Assembly: GCF_030272615.1 (NCBI RefSeq)
Contig: NC_081414.1
Span: 236,890,233 to 236,954,232 of the forward strand
Origin: Cryptomeria japonica
Taxonomy: Eukaryota > Streptophyta > Pinopsida > Cupressales > Cupressaceae
Direction: 5' to 3'
DNA: 64,000 nucleotides
The first letter of the stretch is position 1. The number at the start of each line of letters is the position of its first letter. Below, one piece after another: positions 56,919 to 64,000 of this stretch. The notes beneath the pieces were generated by a model. That model saw only the letters and a list, made by a program, of their open reading frames with translations. It searched no databases and was not told where the DNA came from. The position numbers were made by a program, and so were the translations under genes.

Positions 56919-58610
56919 TTATCATAATGTCCCACCATCTTATTCTCGGTCCATGCCTTCTTTCAATAACATCACACCACCTTCTCAATCAGCTATATCT
57001 AACATCAATTCTTCTACCGAAGCGACAATTAACAGTCTTGGTCAAACCATGTCTTCCTTACAACAACAAATTGCTTCTATGAGTCAATCCAAGTTTAGTG
57101 TGCCCACCTTTGATATTGCGAGCCCACTTTCTCTTGATATTGTTAAAGTCGTGCCACCTAAACATGTTGAGGCCCCTCAATGAGAACTCTATAATGGAAA
57201 AGGTGATCCTCTTATGCATGTCAAAACATTTCAAACCTTGTGTACTGACTTTTCTTATGATCAAAGACTGCTTGCAAAATTGTTTACAAGAACACTAAGA
57301 GATAAGGCTTTAAAATGGTATTGCTCTTTGCCTTCTTATTCTATCACTTCTTTTCAACAACTAGAAAATGTTTTCATCCAACAATTTCAAAACAACATTG
57401 GTCCTAAAATCACTTTGATTGATTTAATACATTGTAAACAAGGTGTTAAATAAAAAGTGATTGATTTCATTGGTAGATATAAGCATTTGTGTGCTCAAAT
57501 TTCTTCTCCTGTACCGGATAATGATATTCAAAGAATTTCCATTTCTAATTTACAAAAAGATATTAGGGAAAAGCTTCTTTTGTCTGATTTTACTTCCTTT
57601 CCGCAGTTGTGCGCAACACTCCACAATTATCAACTGGTTGTGAGTCAAATGGAGCAATCCACTCCTATGGCTCTAAGTGATAAGGGGGAGAGTGTTCAAC
57701 AACTGTTTGTGAAGTTCAAACCAACAAAAATCTTCATCAAGTTCAATGATACAATCAACAACAACAATGTGAATGCTACAGTAGGTGTGCCTTCTATTTC
57801 TAAATTTTTCCAAAGAGAACGACAGTTTACTCCTTTGAATGAATCTTTACATAGTATTATGTCTCATTTGTTTCAAAGAAATGTTATCAAACTTCCTCCT
57901 ATAAAACCAGTTGATTCTTCTAAACTTGCATCCCCTTATTTTGATAACAATTCATTTTGTCAATTTCATCGTCAGCCTGGTCATGATACTAAGAAATGTT
58001 TCACATTGAAAAATAAGATTCAATATTTAACTGATAATAATACTATATCTATGGCAGGTGTGAATGATAAAGGCAATAAATCAGTAGCTCCTCCTAATCA
58101 AAATCTTAATATTTTCACTGATCCCTTACCTTCTCATACCTCTAACGTGATTGAGATTGTTCCTACTTCTTTCTCTTCTGAGGAATTCACCTCTATGGCT
58201 CCGAACTTGGTAAATATGGTAGAAATACAAGATACATCTAAGGATCTTTGTATTACATTTGACCCTAGTGAGACCATTAGAGCACCCCATGGCCCTTTAT
58301 ACATAGTTGCTAAGGTTAAGGATATCCCTTGCCGTGGAGCTCTTGTTGATCCCTCTTGCATGGTTGATATCATCATTGAGGAGTATCTTTTCACTTTACG
58401 ATTGTATAAACCAATATATGATACTTCTAATGTGGTTGTGAAGTTATTTGATGGGTTCTCTTGTCCTACCATTGGCTCTATCACCCTTCCTGTTGAAGTT
58501 CATATTAAATCTATGGATGTTAACTTTGTTATCATTCCCTCTTCTAAGAAATTTTGTGTGAAGTTGGGCTATCCTTGGCTCTTCCATGAAGGCTATTGCT
58601 TCTCCTATAC
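56914..58610 (+). pseudogene. Element B gag, C-terminal part, and protease-like domain
   Basis: Gag continues from 40288: TYHNVPPSYSRSMPSFNN, a TGA at 57181-57183 where Trp is likely, then LYNGKGDPLMHVKTFQTLCT, RDKALKWYCSLPSYSITSFQ, a TAA at 57451-57453, and IDFIGRYKHLCAQIS (retrotransposon-gag domain). A CQFHRQPGHDTKKCFTLKNK segment (about 57957-58010) is a C-x2-H-x4-H-x4-C knuckle. The protease-like domain follows: PCRGALVDPSCMVDIIIEEY, FDGFSCPTIGSITLPVEVH and FCVKLGYPWLFHEG. The catalytic position reads DPS rather than the usual D-S/T-G, so activity is doubtful. A frameshift near 58600 shifts to the tail frame. Confidence 0.85.
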
Positions 58611-59218
58611 ATAAGTGTTTAAAATTTCCTCACAATGGCGAAATCATAACTGTGAACCATAGCTTATTTAAACCATTTGAAAGAAGCTCTGGTGTTCCTA
58701 CTGACTTCTTTTGGCCTCAGCAATTTAAATCTCTTCCATCAAGAAGTGATTCTATTTTTCAATCTTATCAAAAGTGGAAGAAAGATATGATATTATCCTT
58801 AAGTCAACCTAGATCCCCAACACTTCACATTCCTATTATTGTTCAAGATGAGGTTCTTCCCCTCACGGATATAACTAATCTCCCTCCTAAGGAAGATCAT
58901 CAACCTATTCCTATGGATGTGACTATACCTTCTCCTAAGAAGAACAATAATATTATTCCTAAGGTTAGAACTATACCTCCTCCTCGTGATGGACCTTGTC
59001 TTCTTCCTACACCTAACATTCCTTCTTTATATGATGCAATTCCACCTCCTTCCTCTTATCGAGAGAAGAGGTTTGTTTCTCCCCTTGTTCAACCTAAAAG
59101 ACCTCAACCTAAACCTTCAACTATCAAAGAGAGAAACATTCCTACTTTTTCAAGTGTTCCACCTTCTTCTCAGCCTTCCACTAAGACTCAACGGAATTGT
59201 TGTGTGAGAGAATGCTGA
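58586..59218 (+). pseudogene. Element B: proline-rich tail after the protease
   Basis: The frame MKAIASPIHKCLKFPHNGEI continues the protease end (HKCLKFPHNG is the standard ending) and then NHSLFKPFERS, followed by Pro/Ser-rich repeats: DITNLPPKEDHQPIPM, TIPSPKKNNNIIPK and TIPPPRDGPCLLPTP. It ends at TGA 59216-59218. In elements with pol, the reverse transcriptase should follow, but it does not here. Confidence 0.7.
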
Positions 59219-60429
59219 TGAAGACATCCTCTTCGATCTCGTGAAGCTATCCCTCAAACTATTCAATCTCCTAAGATTGCAATAGTTGACATGATTCACT
59301 TTTCTCCTAAGCAAGATGTTCAACCTACATCTCCAAATCATAAGTTGCAAAAAACATGTGATGGTTTTACTCCTATTCGTGTTCTTTCTCCTCTTTCTTT
59401 GAATTTTGATGAAGAAATGAGTGAAAATGTTATTCATGATGGAAATGCAACTTCTAATGCTTCTGATAGTGATTATGAATATATTGATGTGGACAAGCAT
59501 TTATCAGTTGAATTTTCACAAACCCTAATCCTAGCTCCTAGAATCAAACAAAGTGACTTACAATATGAGCATAGTCCTTGTTTGGATCTTGTGACAGCTC
59601 CATCTGTTGTACTCGATGTCTCTCCTCTAGCATGTTGCTCACCTTCCTGAAATGGTGATCAACAAGATCAGGAGGTGGATGTCGTGCTAGATTAGCAATA
59701 TTAGCACTGTAGATTTTCTCTCCGTCTCCTTTCTTGCTCTTTTGTGACCATTCTTCTATGTGTATCCTTGGTCTTCTATTTTTCCCTCAATGTCTACTTG
59801 AGGACAATGCAAAGCATTGACATCTCTTTTGGTCTCTTTCATGTTGACTCGAAAGACATCCTCTCTTTCCTTTCTTCTAAGGTAGTGTCCTTTCTTTGGG
59901 GAATGACGATTATTATATGCACATACATATATGATATACATGAGTTATCATACAACATATGACCCCGAGGAAAGCGAAACTACCTCATGTTTTGTGTTCA
60001 TTATCCTTGGGTTTACTCCTCAATTGGGGGCTACATCCTTGCGATAATGTGCTCCTTATCTTCTCTCTCTTGGGTGTATCCTACCTTAAATAAAATGCTC
60101 CCGATAAGGCGCGCGCGATTGCTTTAACATGGGGGCATACACTCCGCTCATGTTTTCCTTCTCGATACTTAGAATTACTTAGTGTACTTTGTTTTGCTTT
60201 GTAATCTTTGGTATCCTTGCTTTCATGACTCATAGTGAGGGGAACTTTGCTACTTGCAATCATGGTTTTCCCTTTCTCGATCTTCCATTTTACTTTGTCA
60301 AGTGAAGTCGTAAGATCCTAAGTCCACTGGGGGCTTGGTGCATCTTTCTTCCTTGACATGGTAAAAGTCCTTTCAATCATGTTTCCTTGTACTTTACTAG
60401 TAGTATTGTTGTATGCTCATACTCTCGCT
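59219..60429 (+). other. End of B ORF remnants and 3' UTR; no pol
   Basis: A frame at 59291-59650 (IHFSPKQDVQPTSPNHKLQ to DVSPLACCSPS) is Ser/Asp-rich and probably continues the tail. From 59651 there is no ORF. I searched this stretch for reverse transcriptase, RNase H and integrase motifs in all frames by eye and found none. Confidence 0.65.
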
Positions 60430-60444
60430 AAAGTGGGGGATAAA
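60430..60444 (+). other. Polypurine tract of element B
   Basis: AAAGTGGGGGATAAA directly precedes the LTR. Confidence 0.8.
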
Positions 60445-61669
60445 TATAGTGTCATAAAATTGTGACCCTAGCAATTTTAGACCACATTAGGGTCCTCACA
60501 CATGCGAAATTGAATCCCCTAGCCTAATCAGAGACCCGAGACTACTCAACCCCTACAAATTGCTTCTCCCTTGCCCTCCACACCACCCTGTCTACACTCT
60601 TCCCTAGAGAAAAGGGGAGGACAAGGGTGTGGCACCCCTATCCCTTCCCTATTTTGGGGCAGGACCTTTACTAAGTTTGCATAGAAGGTTGTGCAATGAG
60701 CGGGAAAACTTCCTCAATGTCGTCCTGTGATGAAAATCAGTTTCATTAACCCTAATTGACAAGTATTTAAGTTGCACTTGCCCTCTCATTTGCATAAGTT
60801 GAAAAAGTGGGATGAGTTGGAAGTTTACATGTGATCAAACATTCAAGAGCATTCAAGAATTCAAGCATTCATTTCTAGCATTGAGCATTCTCAAGTCTCC
60901 CTTCAAGGCTAGGTGTTGTGTTCAAGTCAAGGATTTAACCATTGAAGAGGAGATCCCTTTCAACATTCAATCCAATACAATCAATTCTATCAACATTTCT
61001 ATCACAACCTCCCTTGAGGTGATTTACATTACAGTCTTTCATTTACATTTACTTGCAATTACTCTCTTTCATTATTTGGTTAATTCTGAAACTGGGGTAT
61101 GACCTGAAGGCAAACCCCTAATCCCAACCCATTTTCCTCTCTTTTTTGTGTGTAGGTTGCAGGTGCATAGTTGTACTTTCAGATTTGGACTTCATTTGTA
61201 GAGGTGGAAAAACCCTTTTCGTTTGGTGGATTTTTCAGAGGACTGTGTACACTTTCGCCACAGTTCGAACAACTTTTCCTCAAATTGGCAGGACAGCTTC
61301 GTCTCGACATATTACTACCAAATCCAGGTGCACAGCTTCATCCCACACTCCGATCTTGAGTTATTATTGGTTCTTTGTCTCTTTTCACTTGGTCTTAATA
61401 CATAATCCAGTCAATTCCTTTCCATTCCAAATAGAAGAGGGGATTAACTTATCATTCTCATTTCATTCAGAATTATATCTTCTTCTTTGGAGGTTCAATC
61501 TAATGAATCCCTCCCCCCCCCCCCCCCTCTTCCAATCTAATGCATGAAAAGTGTTTGAAGGGAAATTCGTAGTGAAACTTTCATCTCTCCTTGGAGGGAA
61601 AGGGTAGATTTCCTCTTGATCTCTCATTCACACATTTTCCACCCACCATTACATTTTGGTGTCATTACA
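60445..61669 (+). repeat. 3' LTR of element B
   Basis: It opens TATAGTGTCATAAAATTG, with the canonical TG changed to TA. The partner ends at CATTACA, but here CATTACA (to 61653) is followed by TTTTGGTGTCATTACA before the duplication AATGG at 61670. The extra 16 bp repeat the LTR end around a TTTTGGTG identical to the start of the primer region at 34136. TATA-like TATTTAAG at about 60764. Confidence 0.9.
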
Positions 61670-61674
61670 AATGG
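61670..61674. repeat. Target-site duplication AATGG of element B (right copy)
   Basis: It matches 32925-32929; element C coding sequence resumes after it. Confidence 0.9.
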
Positions 61675-63240
61675 AATATCAAGTATGTTCATGTATATGG
61701 AGATTCTCAGCTAATCATTCTACAAGTGAATGATGATTATGAAATAAATGATCAAAAATTGGTTCCCTACAATAAATTGGTTGACTTATTCACTACCAAG
61801 TTTCATACAATGAACTTCAATCAAGTACCACGACTACAGAATAAACGAGTAGATGTTATGGCCACAATTTCATTTATGCTTGATATGCCACAAAATGTTG
61901 ACAAATGTGAGTTCTTAGTGGATCAACTTTTGGTACCCTCTTTTCAAGATCTACAATCCGATCGCATGTGTGAAATTGTTGGTCCCAGTTATCTCTGATA
62001 CAAACATATTTATAATTACTAGAAGACCCAAACCCTATCCCCAAACTTGTATAACAACCAATATCAAGATTTCATTCACCAAGCCTCTTCATATGTTATC
62101 ATCAGTGACAGCCTTTATCATGATTCATTTGACCACACCCTCCTTAGGCGTCTTGATTCAGAAGAGGAGCAACCTTCTTTACATAAGGTACACAATGGTA
62201 TTTGTGGGGGTCATTTCAATGGTCTAAATTTGGCAAAGAAACTCATTAGAGTTGGATACTATTGGTATACATTGGAGAAAGAGGCCCATAACTTTGCAAA
62301 AAAATATTACAAGTGTTAGATGCATGAGGATATGATTCATAGACGAGCACAAGAGCTACAACCTTTTATATCACTGTGGCCTTTCTCTCAATGGAGACTT
62401 GACCTCATAGGAAAGATACATCCTATTTCTACAAATTGTCAAAAGTTTATCATCAAAGCCATTGAATAATTTGCCAAATTGAATGAGGCCATTCTGATGA
62501 CATATATCACCAACACGCTATTTTCCAAGTTTATTTGAATTACATCATATGCCAATATGGGATCCCTTTGGTCATTGTTCCTGATAATGGACGCCCATTA
62601 AAAAACCAAGATGTTAGCGAGCTCTATGAGGAATTCCACATTTAGCACCGCTTTTCTACCTCATACTATCCAAAGAGTAATGGCCAAATTGAGGCATCAA
62701 ATAAAATTATTATCAAAATACTTGAAAAGACTATCAATGAAGTTGGTTGAGATTGGCATATGTAGTTGAATCCTACCTTCTGGGCATATCGTACCAATAT
62801 ACACACTCTTACTAGTTCCACTTCCTATTCCCTTGTCTATGGTGTCAAGGCCATACTTCTTATTGAGGTTGAGATCCCATCATTAGGAGTCTCTTTGCAT
62901 AACCTGATTGATGAAGAAAAATAATGAGTATCCAGACTCAATGAGCTAGAGATGTTGGATGAGAGAGGATAGGCTGCTCTAGTCCATTTACAAGCATATC
63001 AAAATCATCTTTGTTAGAACTATAACAAGAAGGCTAGAGGTCGGCAATTTGGCATTGGAGACCTAGTCCTTAGAGTAAATCCCAAGAATCGGCAAGTTAG
63101 GAAAAAACCAAGTAAGTTTGAGCCTAATTCTAGGCCCCTTTATAACTTCACTACAATTTATGGGACAAGGGCATATCAAATTGCAACACCAAAGGAAGAA
63201 CTAAGGATGTGCTCTCCTTGCACCAAGGTTTATTCATGAA
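61675..63240 (+). pseudogene. Element C (Tat-type gypsy): end of second RNase H and integrase
   Basis: The frame resumes NIKYVHVYGDSQLIILQV (third acidic position of the aRNH), then RLQNKRVDVMATISFMLDMP (last Asp), leading to integrase: the zinc domain at 62047-62319 with VHNGICGGHFNGLNLAKKLI, RVGYYWYTLEKEAHNFAKK and a Cys cluster. The core is recognisable through WRLDLIGKIHPISTN (first Asp) and, at the DNA level, a region similar to A up to RQFGIGDLVLRVNPKNRQV and GTRAYQIATPKEE near 63150-63215. Stops are frequent after 62320. It is a dead relative of element A, older by its decay. Confidence 0.85.
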
Positions 63241-64000
63241 GCTTTATAATTTCCACTTGGTTATGTCCCCTACTAGTGGGCCCTACATAAACCCTTCCAA
63301 TCCCCTCCCTAACCACACTCTTGTAGTGGAGTTGTCTAATACCCCTGATACCAATTGCAAGGGTACCTCAACCTCTGTAATGACTAACCCCAGAGTAAAA
63401 CTATGACCACCCAGGTCAAGCCCCACCTGTTTGCCAAAATAAACAAAATTGACTCCCAAGCCTCTCCCCAAAAAGATAATCTTGACAAAGGGTTGTTTAT
63501 TGATGAATTTATCTCTGAGGACTCTGCGTCCTCTTGGTCTACAGGCTCTGAATGGACTCCTAACAACCCAAATACTACTACTGTGGCCCCTAAATCTCCC
63601 ATGACTTATTTGGGTTCCCCTCCTTCCTCCCTTGTTTCATCCCCCCATGTTTGGGACCTCCGGATGTTGCAGAGAAAGCTAATGAACTCTATGGTGCCTA
63701 TAATAGGTAGAATGCCATTATCACTAGCTCTTGCCCAATTCAATATTGTAAAAAAATAAAATCAACAATAGTTGAGGTGGAAGTTAAGGCTTCTAGTTGG
63801 ATGGTTGAAGACAAGGATGAAAGGATCTAGTTGCTGACAAATTATCTAGTAGAGAGGCTTCCAAAATGGTATTCATTGGAGGAGGAAATTAGATCCCTCG
63901 ATGAAAGGATGGACTAGGATGAGGACAAAAAATAAATGACTATATTTATTGCAGAACTACAAGACAACCAGGATACTCTCAAAAGGAAGATAGATGATAT
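63241..64000 (+). other. Unidentified coding-like stretch at the right edge
   Basis: Two overlapping open pieces, 63209-63406 (includes MSPTSGPYINPSNPLPNH) and 63403-63759 (includes PHLFAKINKIDSQASPQKDN and a Ser/Thr/Pro-rich middle), are followed by a frame with stops that reads MVEDKDE, KWYSLEEEIRSLDERMD and FIAELQDNQDTLKRKID, which is coiled-coil-like. This could be another retroelement ORF that continues outside the window. I recognise no family. Confidence 0.35.

Larger units (their letters stand above)
32930..61669 (+). mobile_element. Element B: gag/protease-only gypsy-type LTR element, hosting nested insertions
   Basis: It is bounded by LTRs at 32930-34135 and 60445-61669 and the duplication AATGG. 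Native length is about 10.8 kb after removing element A (40289-56913) and the solo LTR. The internal region encodes gag (39571-40288 joined to 56914 onward) and a protease-like domain (to about 58600), then a proline-rich tail and a 3' UTR with polypurine tract. No reverse transcriptase, RNase H or integrase motif is present between 58.6 and 60.4 kb. It therefore looks like a non-autonomous element that keeps gag, of the kind described as TR-GAG, which would need pol from a relative. The LTRs differ by about 12 % in the first 86 bp I compared, so it is older than A. Confidence 0.85.

Overview
The window is nuclear DNA from a plant with a large, repeat-filled genome; a gymnosperm is my best guess. 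That guess rests on the density and age of nested LTR retrotransposons, the AT-rich background and a plant-specific (TIGR01589-like) exon. It is an inference, not an identification. Almost all of the 64 kb is retrotransposon sequence, and no intact autonomous polyprotein remains.

Left block (1-12014). The 3' part of a Ty1/copia-like element lies on the + strand and carries a long decayed accessory ORF. A complete copia element on the minus strand (3695-10933, twin 1415-bp LTRs, TSD GTCAT) is inserted 41 bp inside its 3' LTR. Next come the 3' UTR and 3' LTR of a gypsy element (12015 to about 14150).

Middle block (14.3-24.0 kb). This is the least repeat-dominated part. It holds exon 1 of a likely host gene on the minus strand (22379-22613), a degenerate second copy of that gene's 5' end about 7 kb away (15300-15720), several tandem duplications, a decayed minus-strand LINE (about 15900-18500) and a possible tRNA-derived SINE.

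Right block (24.0-64.0 kb). First is a complete decayed chromovirus on the minus strand (24033-30325, TSD GACAT), then the 5' end of another copia element (30543 to about 32625). After that comes a nest several levels deep. Tat-type gypsy C is split inside its second RNase H by element B (32930-61669, TSD AATGG), which encodes gag and protease but no reverse transcriptase. B is split inside its gag by Tat-type gypsy A (40289-56913, TSD CCTAT/CCTAC). A is itself interrupted in gag by a further insertion of about 1.2 kb. B also holds a solo LTR (35223-36482, minus, TSD AAGGT).

Element A is the best preserved. Protease, a G-patch-like motif, reverse transcriptase, RNase H, a second (aRNH-type) RNase H and integrase all lie in one frame for 5.4 kb, broken by eight stops and no frameshift. 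Most of these stops could be C-to-T changes of Gln or Arg codons, which fits decay at methylated cytosines. Hand-compared LTR pairs give a rough order of insertion, youngest first: A (about 5 % different), the minus copia (about 6-7 %), the chromovirus (about 9 %), B (about 12 %). For A and B this agrees with the nesting. I found no system here that I would call an undescribed pathway. The most unusual items are the gag/protease-only element B with its odd 3' LTR end, the accessory ORF of the outer copia element, and the duplicated host-gene 5' end.
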